Positions 53,358 to 63,997 of a stretch of 64,000 bases of DNA are shown piece after piece. Each line of letters opens with the position of its first letter. The first letter of the stretch is position 1. Source of the stretch: Ligustrum vulgare. Lineage: Eukaryota; Streptophyta; Magnoliopsida; Lamiales; Oleaceae. The notes below the pieces were generated by a model. The model was not told where the DNA came from and searched no databases. It saw only the letters and a list, made by a program, of their open reading frames with translations. Location of the stretch: positions 11,695,096 to 11,759,095 of the forward strand of contig OY743170.1 of assembly GCA_963555705.1 (NCBI GenBank). The letters run 5' to 3'. Position numbers and translations under genes: made by a program.

Positions 53358-53486
53358 CTCGTTGTCGTGGAAGATGATCTTAAGTGATTTTTCATCGTCG
53401 TTACCGTAAGCAGGCTTTTCGTAGAGCCGAACAACTCAAAGTTTCATTGCATATTTTTCTTCGAACGGATTAATATCGCTAACCAT
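53358..53486 (-). pseudogene. First exon of an RPA70-like (DUF223) gene
   Basis: The minus strand encodes 43 codons beginning MVSDINPFEEKYAMKL, then a TGA where Arg is expected, then VVRLYEKPAYGNDDEKSLKI and IFHDNE. It ends at a GAG|GTATGT splice donor. This is the conserved start of plant replication-protein-A 70-kDa-like proteins (first OB fold), which bind single-stranded DNA. In plants such RPA-like genes also travel with Helitrons. The nonsense codon and the absence of downstream exons indicate a fragment. Confidence 0.6.
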
Positions 53487-54800
53487 GCTGAATATTGACC
53501 CCATTATTCCAGAACTTCGATCGGATCATTGAACAGTGAATGATGAAAAGTTAGATTAGTATGAAAAATAATTTTAAGGCGGTATTCACACGGACAGATA
53601 ATGTATTGTAGAAAGAAATACTCACCTATGTACCGGTTAAAGAAAACAACAGAAGTAGAATTTGTAAATTTGTTTACACGGTCCGATTATATAGAAAAAC
53701 AGAAGCCTGGACGTTTAATTTTATTTTTCCAACCAAGAAATGCATTGAGCCACTACAAATACTATGAAAATACAGTCAAGCATGCAATACACGTAAAACA
53801 CAAATCGAGGAGATGTGATGTGATGTCATTTAATTTAAAAAGAAATGGTTTCATTCTTTTTTAAACAATACAAAAACAATTGCACAAATAACCGCAGATG
53901 CACAGCCGATTAAATGCCTTCATTCTGGAAAACATGCAAAACCAGCTGCAAATGCTAAAGCCTGGACTGCATATGCAACAAAAACCATGCAACACTCAAG
54001 CAGTTACATTCGAGAAAGGGGGAACAAATAAATAAATAAAATCCAAAAATAGTAAGTTGAAATTGGAGGGAAAAAGCTATGAGGGCTATTTTGTTATAAT
54101 AGATAGTATAGATATGTATATTAATCTACATAGTGAAACGATTTTCTCGCCATAAACGAAAGTCTTAGCCTAGTACAATGATACACAATCTTGACATTGC
54201 GACCATTGACGATCTTCAATCAATGATTTACAATCACTGGCTACTATAGCTTGATTAAATTCTTGGATCCACCACTGTCTACGAACTCCATCACCATCAC
54301 CATCACGAGTGAGAATTCATGGTTTCATCTTTCACGCTTCTGAATTTGAATCCATACCCTAGTTTCATATCATCATCTAATGAGGAAATCAATAGCATGA
54401 AGAGACCAAATTCGAGATGAACATCCACGACGAAAATGGTGTTGCAAATTTCCACCTCAAGCCAAATAAAATTACAATTCTGGCAAAGACAGTAATGCAT
54501 ATTTGTTTCGTGGTGTATAATTGGTGGTGGTGGTGTCGCATGGTTTAATACGTTACAATTTCAAAAAATTACATACACACTGTAACAATAATAACATACA
54601 TCGTAAATTGTAATTTCACATAAATTACATATATAGTAATATGTTTGAAATATAAATTACCATTAAACTACAGAAAATTACATACAATGTAAAAGAAACA
54701 GAATTGATTCTTCACAGGATGGCGTGTGGGCTTAACGTAGCGACTTACAATTTTTTCATTTATTTATTTATTTATTTTTATTAAAAACAGGTAAACGGTC
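53487..54800. other. Intergenic DNA, no gene recognised
   Basis: Mixed-composition DNA with ORFs of 60-90 codons but no recognised domain. CATCACCATCACCATCACGA near 54,290 and GGTGGTGGTGGTGTCGC near 54,525 are simple repeats. A TTTA microsatellite lies near 54,765. Confidence 0.5.
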
Positions 54801-54845
54801 AACTAAAGGTGAATGTTGCTAACGGTTACCTTTAGGTGACCTTTT
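54801..54845. repeat. Imperfect inverted repeat upstream of the FAR1-like gene
   Basis: GTCAACTAAAGGTGA and TTACCTTTAGGTGAC pair at 13 of 15 positions around a loop of about 14 bases. Confidence 0.7.
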
Positions 54846-54914
54846 TTGTGTTCGTTGCATTGACAACGACCACGTTAATTTTTTTTGTACACTATATATA
54901 TGTTCAAATTCTCA

Positions 54915-55045
54915 ACAAGATTTCAACACCAAATTACTTCCATACTCTCCACAATTTCAATGAAATTAATTTTTTAACAAGATTTCAACACCAAATTACT
55001 TTTATACTCAACACAATTTCAATGAAATTATTTTTTATTCATCTT
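54915..55045 (+). repeat. 63-bp tandem duplication in the FAR1-like 5' region
   Basis: Two consecutive copies of an AACAAGATTTCAACACCAAA segment ending AATTTCAATGAAATTA, just before the ATG at 55,067. Confidence 0.85.
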
Positions 55046-55066
55046 TGTTCCAAAATTCGACAGTAA

Positions 55067-57108
55067 ATGAATAGCGAAAGTGACGTGTTTGTACTACAAG
55101 TAACTCCAGATCTACTTCCACGGGAAGGACACAGATTCTTTTCAATTGATGAAGCATTCGAATTCTACAATATGTATGCTAAAGCAGAGGGATTTAGCAT
55201 GCGTTATCATAGTAGAAAGAAGAGAAAAGACACGGGAGAGATTTGGTGGAAGCAATTTACTTGTGCAAAACAAGGGAAAACCAATCTTCGATGGCAGAAT
55301 GACAAAAAGCACAAAAAACCAAGGACCGGAAAGAGAAATTGGTCATACACGAGAATAGAGTGTAAGGCACATATGTCGATGTCGAAGCGTTTAGGTGCGG
55401 ACACATGGGGTTCACATCATTTTATGAGCAACATAACCACAGTCTTAGCTCACAAGATGATGTCCACTTTTTACGCTCACCGTGAATTTCCAGAGGTTAG
55501 GAGGTGTCAAGCCGAACAATTTTTCGTTGAAAATGTACCAACGTGGCAACAAATTAGAATCATGGAGGTGGAGGCAGGCGAGCCTTCGTCTATGGGACTC
55601 CTCGAGCGAGACGTCAGAAACGCAACGTCTGGAGCTGATGGGGGCACGACGCGGAAAAGTTTATACAATACATGGCCAATGAGAGGCGACGGGATGAAAA
55701 CTATTTCTGTGCACACGAGACATTTTGTGACGGAATTTTCAGACGTTGTTTTTGGGCAAATTCGGAGTCACGAAACAATTATGCTATATTCGTGGACTGT
55801 ATTGTGTTTGACACAACCTAAAACACAAATAAATATGGAATGATCCTTGCATGAGATCCCTAGACTTATTATCACAGACCAAGATCGGGTGATAGGTAAT
55901 GTTGTATCTAATGTTTTCCCTTTTGCATTCCATCGATTGTGTTTGTAGCAAATTACATACAAATTTTCTAAAAAATTGGGACCCATATTGTATGCAATGC
56001 ACAACGATATCCTAATGAACATAATCCATCAGGCAGAAATTGAGGCGGAGTTCGAAAGCAGATGGGGGACATTAATGAGTAGCACTGCTTTGGGCAACAA
56101 CGAATGGATGCAGAATATGTATGAGATAAGGGGACGCTAGGTACCAATGTACGTGAAACCTTACTTTTTTTGGTGGGATATCGAGTAGCCAACGTGTCAA
56201 GGGGCACCATTCCTTCATGAAGCGGTACGTGAATAGGCATCACTCCTTGATGGATTTTATAACAAGATTTGATTGTGCTATTGCGCACCACGGGCACGAG
56301 GAACAATATGCAGACTACATTGATTCGAGTCAGCGTCCTCGGTTGAGGACACATTTCATGATGGAAGAGCAGATGTCTAAGGTGTACACGAAACAAATTT
56401 TTTTGCTATTTCAAGAGGAGCTTGCTCAAAGCATATCGTACGAGATATGTCGTGTAAATAATTTGACTGGTTTAAAGACAGATGAGGTCGAACGCCAGGC
56501 AGAGGGGGATGACCATGGTCAAAGACAGACAATTGATTACTTTAAAGAGGATGACTTCGCCTTTTGTACATGTATGCTATTCTCGTATGAGGGCATCCCT
56601 TGTGTCTTGGAGCAGTGAGAGCAAACTTGAACAATCTATTTGACGATGTATCGCTTCTTTAAATCTCTAAAGATTACGTGATTAAAGGGTTAAGAGACAT
56701 GAAAATTGGAGTGAATGATTTACTTATGATAGAGGGAGTAAACCCATCATCAACTAAGGGTAAATCCAAAGTCACACATGGGGATACTTCGGTCAGGGAT
56801 CCAGAATCTGTAAGAGCCAAGGGCAATGGAATAGAATAAAGTCCTCGAAAGAGAAATCAATGAAACAAGCAAACCGAGTATACGGATTTTGCAGTAGACC
56901 CGGACATGACAAGCGAAAATGTCCAGACGCGCTGTCAGCGGAAGACAATGCCTATCGTCTCCATCTTTACTCACAGGAATCAGAGGAGGCAGAAGCATAC
57001 TATAAACAATCCTATTCACAGAATTCATTTCAGGAAGAACCCTATCACCTCGGTCAGACGGATTCCTACCAACCTCCCAACTTCTTCAACTATGATGTAT
57101 ACGGATCA
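55067..57108 (+). pseudogene. FAR1/FHY3-type (MULE-derived) transposase-like gene, broken
   Basis: It starts at ATG 55,067. An N-terminal FAR1 DNA-binding domain (about residues 25-115: EAFEFYNMYAKAEGFSMRYH, then CKAHMSM) precedes a Mutator-like transposase core. After a frame change near 55,620 the core continues with FIQYMANERRRDENYFCAH, FWANSESRN and FDTT, then a stop; ITDQD, the second acidic motif, lies near 55,870. Further on are LRTHFMMEEQMSKVYTKQIF and YFKEDDFAFCTCMLFSYEGI, which resembles the start of a SWIM zinc finger, and a C-terminal CSRPGHDKRKC knuckle. The FAR1 family was domesticated from MULEs and includes phytochrome-A signalling factors. Multiple stops and frameshifts (about 55,620, 55,830, 56,140, 56,616) make this a pseudogene, either transposon or host-derived. 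No terminal inverted repeats were found. Confidence 0.85.
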
Positions 57109-57433
57109 TGAGAATGAATCATTGAAATTTAGTTGTATTATTTTAATTTCGCAATGTTTTAATGTATGTTTGTCTCATTTCAAGTGAGATTTCGTCAGTT
57201 AAATCACGTGATTTAGTATTTGTAATTCCATAAAATAAAATATTTTTTTAAAATTAATTCCACAAAAATGCAAAAAAATAAATTTATGGAAAAGAAAAGC
57301 GAAAACATAATAATCAAACCACAACCAATTTAATAAAATTAAATAAAAATATTTAATTTAAGTCCACAAAGAATTTTAATTAAAAAAAAAAAAACGAAAA
57401 CGAAAACGAAAACATAAGGAACAAATAAAAAAA

Positions 57434-57586
57434 TTAAATTGAACATGGGTGATCAAGTACGACTAGACAACACACTTCATTTTTTGAAATAGTTTCTTCC
57501 AATGTTTGCAATATTGCAATACCTTTTAATTCACCAGACTTTTCAACTTGTTTCCCTAAATATTTGAAGTTCTGTAATGAACTCAT
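57434..57586 (-). other. Small ORF of unknown origin
   Basis: A 50-codon minus-strand ORF starting MSSLQNFKYLGKQVEKSGEL, of balanced amino-acid composition unlike its AT-rich surroundings. No family is recognised. It might be an exon fragment of a captured or host gene. A poly-T/poly-A pair (57,592-57,643) separates it from the Tat2 LTR. Confidence 0.25.
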
Positions 57587-57646
57587 AGGAATTTTTTTTT
57601 TTTTTTTTTTTTTGCTAAGGAGCCATTTAAAAAAAAAAAAATACTG

Positions 57647-58384
57647 TTTCGCGCGAGTTCTCTAGCTAACAATTAAAGTGGAATTAGACGAATGTGTAAG
57701 GAAAAACAACCTCTCGAGACAAAGTCCCAATGAGGGGTGCTTTATTTATGAAGATTGCAGTGAAAACAAAACACCTCCAAGGGGCGCAAGCGCACAAACT
57801 ACACTAGTATTTTGACAAGAAAAAGTAAAGATAAAGAAAATTACATAATCTCTATTTGAGAGTTGATTGATTGATCCTTTAAAATGCCTTAGTTTTTACA
57901 ATATATATATATAAATTGCCTACAACTGCTTCCACCATTTTAATTATTGATTTGCCGCCTTGATTTGTAACTTGCTTGGAATAACTGATGCCCAACACGT
58001 TGTATAACTGTCGCCTACTATTGATTGTCTCCAGTAATTCCAAAGATTTCTTTTAATTGCTTCCTTAATCCCACCTAGTTTGGTCGTCCAGTTGCCTCTG
58101 CATTCATCTGATCGCCATAGTGCCTTAGTAATCACCCAGTCGCCTAAAGTACCTTAATTATCGCCTAGTCGCCCAAAGTACCTTAATTATCGCCCAGTCG
58201 CCCAACTCCCTTCGCATCACCCTCAATGGGCTATCATGTTTCGGGTGTTTTATGTTGGGCCTCCGCATTATAGTGTCAACATTTAGGCCTAAACACATTT
58301 GGACCTAAACTTCTTCTAATGAATCACACCCTTTGGGCCATCGAATTGGGTCTTGTGAATTTAGGTATTTTTTGGGTATCAACA
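57647..58384 (-). repeat. Tat2 3' LTR
   Basis: 738 bp with ends TGTTTCGC and TATCAACA. Near 58,130-58,210 it contains 2.5 copies of a unit of about 29 bp (TCGCCCAGTCGCCCAAAGTA followed by CCTTAATTA). The boundary was chosen by the TG...CA ends and the adjoining polypurine tract. Confidence 0.75.
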
Positions 58385-58402
58385 ATTATCCCCCAATATG
58401 GC
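58385..58402 (-). other. Tat2 polypurine tract
   Basis: The minus strand reads ATATTGGGGGATAAT immediately before the LTR. Confidence 0.75.
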
Positions 58403-58622
58403 CAAATTAATATCGATTATTAATCTTGTGCCATATTCCTGCATATTTATTTTTCGTGATGCTTGGCACCTATCTTGTTTAGTGGTGTCCTTCCGTATTT
58501 CCAAAAATGTATTATCACGTAACCCATATAAACCGCAAAACATGTCACTTTATCGCACCGTATTACCCACATTCAGTACTACCGCATCATCCACGTTCAG
58601 TATCGTTGTATCTTCCCTCATC

Positions 58623-58628
58623 TATAAA
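58623..58628 (+). promoter_or_regulatory. TATA box for the Tat2 antisense gene
   Basis: TCTATAAAGGAC lies on the plus strand 84 bases before the ATG at 58,712, followed by a pyrimidine-rich stretch suited to initiation near 58,655. Promoter use is inferred. Confidence 0.5.
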
Positions 58629-58711
58629 GGACATTGTTCATCGTATTCATTTCTCACTCAAACCTTTACGTTCTTGTAATTTTCTTTAAAGGTTCAACTG
58701 TTCTAGAAAAG

Positions 58712-61580
58712 ATGTCGAATTTGGAAAAGCAATCAGAAAATTCCATTATTTTCGAGGATTTTCGAGAACTCCTCGCTAAACCATACGTGAACCCTGCTTC
58801 CCTTTTGCCAGCCAACCTTAACAATCATGAATTCTTTCTGGTCCTATCCTTTAATAATGCTGATTATGTTGGGCGAGTTTCCGTGAGCCAACTATTACCT
58901 TGTACTCAAAACCCCTTTTTTGAACTCTTTTCCATTAATGCCAATTCGTGAGAAAACTATTCGCACATGGCCAAAATCTAATACTACTTTTCTCCTTTGG
59001 TACACACGTATGATGGGTCATGGTCCCACAAAAGCAATTTCTGATCGTGTTAGAATTTTTGACCTATTAGAAATTGCCTTACACCCTCCAATTTATGATT
59101 CTATCCTTTTCCCCATTGCTTTGAGTTTTTGGTCTGATGAATATAATACCTTCATTTTTCCTCTTGGCCCAATGTACATTACATTAATAGATGTTGGTGC
59201 TTTAGTAAATCTCCCTCCTTTGGGTGACACAATATCTCCCACCATCTTGGTTACCGCTGTTGCCCCAAAGTTTGACAAGAAATTCACTGATTCTTACTTA
59301 GGCAAGCAAGAGCTTTAAAATAATAATCCTACTGTTGAGCCTACTCATCCTGAGCGAGTAGCTTTCCTCCAAGTGTGGTTATGTAAGTATATTCTTTGTG
59401 TACCTAGTGTTAAACCTTCCATGTCATAATTGCCTATAGCGCATGAATTAACGCGTGGCAGGTCACTAAATCTTTGTTCCTTATTCTTAGCTGCCTTCTA
59501 TAGAGGCATGGCTTCTCTACAACATCAATTGAGAAATAATGCATCTCCTACCAGTAGCGGGCCTCTTTGGCTTGCTCAAATGTGGTTTAGAGCATACTTT
59601 TCGCAATTTGGTACTCCATTAGCTCCTCCTCTCTCTGTTAACTGTTACAAGCTAGCTATCAATCAGCTAGCCCATGTTAAAATGTTAAGCAGAGATGTTT
59701 TCACCTTCTTTTATAATTTCATTCAATTCCTACCTTTCTCCCTTTCTCTGCTCATCAAACTCCTCTCTATGTGCGACCTCCCCTTTGAATAACGTAAGCA
59801 CTTTCTTGTCCATTTGTGTCCAATACTTGACTGGCAAAGATTTGTTCCACGATATTGTTACTGGAACAAAGGCCAAAGTAGGGGTTGAGTTCTATGCTCC
59901 CCAATTTGTTGCTCGCCAACTCGGTTTTGGCCAAACATGGCATGTCCCTCCCTATTTCTCTAAAAGCTTGACTGAGCGTTTCCATCCTACTAGCAAAACA
60001 GAGGCTCAGACCATCGAAGCTCATAACAATCTTTTATCGATGGTTTTGTTATAGTGCCCTTCCGTCCTACCTTTGTTGTCCATCCTCTCTTTGACTAATT
60101 CTGGCCATCTGTGAAACGCAGATTTTTTTTCAAATGATGCCAATCGCTCTTTCCACTTACTTGAAAGTTTAGGAACTTCTAATACTTCCCCAATTCGTGC
60201 TCTCCCTTTATCAATTAGGCCTCCTTCTTCAAAGTCCCCATCTACTCGTAGTAAACTACCTGTAATGGTTCTTGTTTCATCTTCTCTAGTTAGAGTAGTA
60301 AAAGGTATCTCTAGCCACAAATGACCAGTTCTAGTTTCTTCTGGTCTGCCCGAAGTTGATGAAAATGATGATGATGCTCCCCTTATCATTAGGAGAAAGG
60401 TATTTGAGTCTATAATCTTGTTTGTTTATCAGACATATACATGAAAACATATATTAATGCTTTGCTTGGATTTTCAGAAAAGCAAGACTTCTTCCGTGAA
60501 CATTTTGTCTCAACCAGTTCTTTCTCCGTCCAAGTCATCTAAAGAGGGGATCTCATCTGAGAAGGAGCTATCTTCAGGGCGTTGACCCCCACATGTTGAA
60601 CCAAAAGGTAGTGTAGTGTATTAACACTTTTTTGTGCACCGTCATTTACTCTTTTACTCATTGCCATTTATTCCTATGTAGATTTGTCTGTTGTGGTGGG
60701 AATCGCCTAGACTAAGGTAAGGCTTCAAGGATGGCTGGATCATCTAGTAGTATCCCTCAATCTCCCCCTCCAAAAGTGGCTGATGAGGTAAACATTCCAT
60801 ATCAATTTTTCCTACTCTTTCATTTACCTACTGTAATGGAAATGTTAAACGATTACATTTCTCTTTTACAGGATGCTGATGCTGGTTTGCGCTCTATCCA
60901 GGATTTATTCAACACTTGGGAACAGCTCTGCACAACTAGTGCTTCTCGTTCTCCAAACAATCGTTCTTCTCCAATACCTGCTGCATCTTCAAAGGAGAAC
61001 ATGAAGATTCTTAAGCTATCAGTCCTTGAATATACTTCTTTTTTGGACTTGAACATAATTGCAGATGGTGCCTCCAGTCAACGAGATAAATTCAAACGAT
61101 TGAGTACACAAATGGCACATGCACCTTAACTTCCATCGATCAACATTCCATATGATGTCAAACTGGCCTTGAAAGTTGTCCGATCTGAAATAAGTTCCCT
61201 ACTAGCATAAAAAGGAAGATTTGAAAGACAAGAAGACTCAATATATACGCGTACTAGATGAGAAAGAGTCCCTTCGAGATGAGTTTAAGAAAAGCAAAAG
61301 CATCCTCGATGAGCTTTCTTCTGATGTTATGTTTGAGGATTCCCTGATGGTATCCTTGACAGCTGAGATGAAAGAGCTCCAGGCAAAAATGGATGACTTC
61401 AAGGCTAGTTTAGCTGCTAAAAAGAGAAACACTTCCCTGGAACTTGAACGAGCCAAATCCGTGCTTGAGCATTATTCAAGTATAAATATTAATGAAGGGC
61501 TCATGGCTGAATTGGCTGCTACCTCTGGAAGTCAGAGTGCAGAATGGGAGGCACTTAGGGAACATATGCATTCTCTTTAG
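58712..61580 (+). pseudogene. Antisense PMD-domain gene carried by Tat2 (with introns)
   Basis: It starts MSNLEKQSENSIIFEDFREL and shifts frame near 58,930. It then carries a divergent plant mobile domain: LLWYTRMMGHG, DLLEIALHPPIYDSILFPIA, FWSDEYNTFIFPLGPMYITL and DVGALVNLPPLGD, with later parts LTRGRSLNLCSLFLAAFYRG, GPLWLAQMWFRAYF and FYAPQFVARQLGF. Three GT-AG introns are readable at about 60,402-60,477, 60,609-60,680 and 60,789-60,870. A coiled-coil tail lies at 61,221-61,580 (LEHYSS, AEMKELQAKMDDFKASLAAK). Stops at about 59,316, 60,052 and 61,127 break it. Domain order, introns, orientation and position match the gene in Tat1, though sequence identity is low. Confidence 0.78.
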
Positions 61581-61999
61581 GGCAAACTGTAATTTTACTT
61601 GCTTTTGTAGAACAACATTGTTTCTTCTTTGTTTACTTTGCAATGGCAGCCAATTTCCATTATAACACCAACTAATTTATCGATGAGATTAGATTTTTGC
61701 TTTGCTAGTATTTTGCACCATATCACCTAATTGCCTCAATTATATTTGTTCACTCTTCCATAAGGAAGGAACACACCTCTTCGAATATCCACCATTGATA
61801 AATCTTATGCGTTTTAAGCCAAAATAAACCTTGTTAGGCAATACACTTTATATGGCCTTTTCCAGTTGGGTGATCATATTTGGCATGATTGTTGGCACAT
61901 ATTCCTTCCAGGGTGAAAGCAAACTCATAACAAACCCCCAATGACTTTACCAATACCTAATCCTGCACCTTTGCAAGTTTTTGCGTCAAAGTATAAAAT
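61581..61999 (-). pseudogene. Tat2 integrase C-terminal remnant
   Basis: Only a trace is readable on the minus strand near 61,780-61,880: a GKGHIKCIA-like stretch and a WWIFEEVCSF end that fit the integrase C-terminus in order and position. The catalytic core and second RNase H are missing, so a large deletion lies between here and 62,000. The call is weak. Confidence 0.35.
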
Positions 62000-62542
62000 C
62001 TAGGGTTTTAAACCAGACAAGTCAACCTCTAATTCAATCTCTTTAGGCACGTCTACACATGGATGGTCGGCCAGAAAATTAGTCGGTGCTTGATTTTTAA
62101 CTGTCTGTTGGGGTATGTATTGTATTTCAAAGTCTGATTGGGCCAAGGTCCAAAGGTCAATTCTTTGATGTAAAACAGGGCGAGAGAACATACACTTAAC
62201 TAAATTTACTTTTGTAATTAAGTAAACAGTTACAGGCCGTAAATAGGCCCTCAATTTCTTATATATAAAGTATAAGGCAAGACAAAGTTTTTCAATAGCC
62301 GAATAATTATATTCACATTTCATTAACTGCCTACTTAAATAATAGATTGCCCTTTCTTCACCAAGGTGGTATTCTTGTGCAACCATTCCGGCTATGGATT
62401 CTTGTTCAGCCGATACGTAGACTTTCATTGGCTTTCCTTGGATAAGAAACACAAGCACAGGTGGACTTGACAAGTATATCTTCAGGCCATCAAAAGCCTT
62501 TTGATGTTCTTCCCTCCAGATGAAATCGTCCTGATTTTTCAA
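62000..62542 (-). pseudogene. Tat2 RNase H region
   Basis: 180 codons with the Tat-type RNase H tether sequence: FIWREEHQKAFDGLKIYLSS, YVSAEQESIAGMVAQE, RAIYYLSRQLMKCEYNYSAI, PVLHQRIDLWTLAQSDFEIQ and FLADHPC. It is open from 62,542 to a stop at 62,000. The archaeal-type RNase H that should follow is absent. Upstream, RT is missing. Confidence 0.85.
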
Positions 62543-63025
62543 CTTTAGAAGAGGTTAAAAAGCTTTTGTTCGCCCTCTTGACTAAGCGTCTGGCTAATGA
62601 ATGTCGGACGATTTTCCCCATCGTCGCCAATGTTTACTTTAATAAAGGATCTTGTGCTTCAGTGTACCCATTTTTTTTAATCTTCATTGCTTCATCATTC
62701 AGGTCGCTAGTAGCCACCACCTCTTCTAAGCAATCTACCTTATTGATTTCTCGGCCAACGTTCTGCTCTAATTCAAATACTGCTGACTTGCTCCTCAATG
62801 CTTCTAAAGCCACTTCTTCCTTAATCGTTACCTTACACTCTTTATTGAAAGCTATCAGTTTAGCTTTAAAGGCCTTGATATATGCCAGACTCCCTCATCG
62901 TTGACTGCCCATTAGGTTCCTTCGATTAACCTTCTGCCAATTATTGGCCTCTCAAGGGCCACTATGTTTGGCCTCATTTGACTAAAGATTTTAGAAAGAG
63001 CATCTACTGAATATGTTTCTTCGCT
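62543..63025 (-). pseudogene. Tat2 protease-to-RNase H junction, RT deleted
   Basis: Less than 500 bases separate protease from RNase H, too little for an RT domain of about 250 residues. The minus strand reads a Lys/Glu-rich linker with several frames and no VDYRDLN, PFGL or YVDD motifs. I infer an internal deletion. Confidence 0.6.
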
Positions 63026-63793
63026 CTATGAGATAATCTGAGTTTCTTCCCCATCTTGGATGATCCTGATGGGCCCGTAGTTCCCTTCATACATGAATCT
63101 TTCTGTAGAATTTTCCTCCATAACGAAAGGTCTGTGGTCTGCTTGTACAACTTCTGCTTCTCCCTTGTCATTCCTAAACACCAAACATTGATGGAGCGAT
63201 GATGGTATGCACCAGCTTCCATATATCCAATCTCTCCCTAACAACACATTGTAACTGGTAGGACTGTCTGTCACAAAGAAGATCGTGGTCCTGGTGGTTG
63301 TTCCGAAAGTTAGCTCTAATGGTATTACTCCATTGGCTGAAGTCACTCCCCGTTGAAACTTGTAAGGATAACCTCTGTTGGGATCATATCCTTTTCTGTT
63401 TTTTGCAAATTTTCTCATCATTCTGGACGGGATGGTATTTATGGTTGATCTGTTATCAATAAGTACTTTTGATACCGGGATACCATTGATTTGGGCCTTC
63501 ACATACAATGGCCTCAAATGTTTTGTTAACTTTAGAGAAGGATTCCTGAAGATAACCTTTTTTGCTGCATCTACCTCTACTTCTTGATTATCTTCCTTCA
63601 CACTGACTTCCTTAGCCACGTCAGTCTGTAAGACTTCTTCTGGATTTTCCACACACTGGTTGCTCCTTTCATTTCTCTCCCGTAATTCCCCATCTGTAAA
63701 CCATCCAGTAGGAGGAGGAAGTATTGTCAAAGGAGACCCACACTTTTCAGACCACGGCACTCTTACTTTCCTTTTAGGTGTTCCATATAGCAC
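63026..63793 (-). pseudogene. Tat2 aspartic protease region
   Basis: A 255-codon frame. The protease is recognised by VLIDNRSTINTIPSRMM (D-N-R in place of D-G/T-G, so catalysis is doubtful), IPLELTFGTTTRTTIFFV and SYNVLLGRDWIYG, followed by the post-protease PSSLHQCLVF. A Glu/Val-rich linker precedes it. It is related to, but distinct from, the Tat1 protease at 14,522-14,800. Confidence 0.82.
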
Positions 63794-63811
63794 ACAAAAA
63801 TCAAATGCACG

Positions 63812-63997
63812 TCATGATGGCTCGCCCAATAAATCTACTTCACGGACACCCTCTTGATATAACTGCTTCAGTAATTTATTGTGTGATACCCCTCGCTTCC
63901 TTCTTTCTACTTCTAAATCAATTTCTTCTTCTATGTCTGTCATGTCGTCGTGCCCTTCTTCATAAGCCTCTTGGGAAGTTTGACCTTCTTTGCACAT
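63812..63997 (-). pseudogene. Tat2 gag-protease linker (continues beyond the window)
   Basis: 61 codons, acidic then basic (DMTDIEEEIDLEVERRKRGV), ending at a stop at 63,812 just before the protease frame. No domain. Gag itself must lie beyond 64,000. Confidence 0.5.

Noticed and set aside
55968..56396. Minus-strand ORF of 142 codons opposite the FAR1-like gene
   Set aside because: The plus strand carries clear FAR1/MULE motifs over the same bases, so the minus-strand ORF is a shadow.
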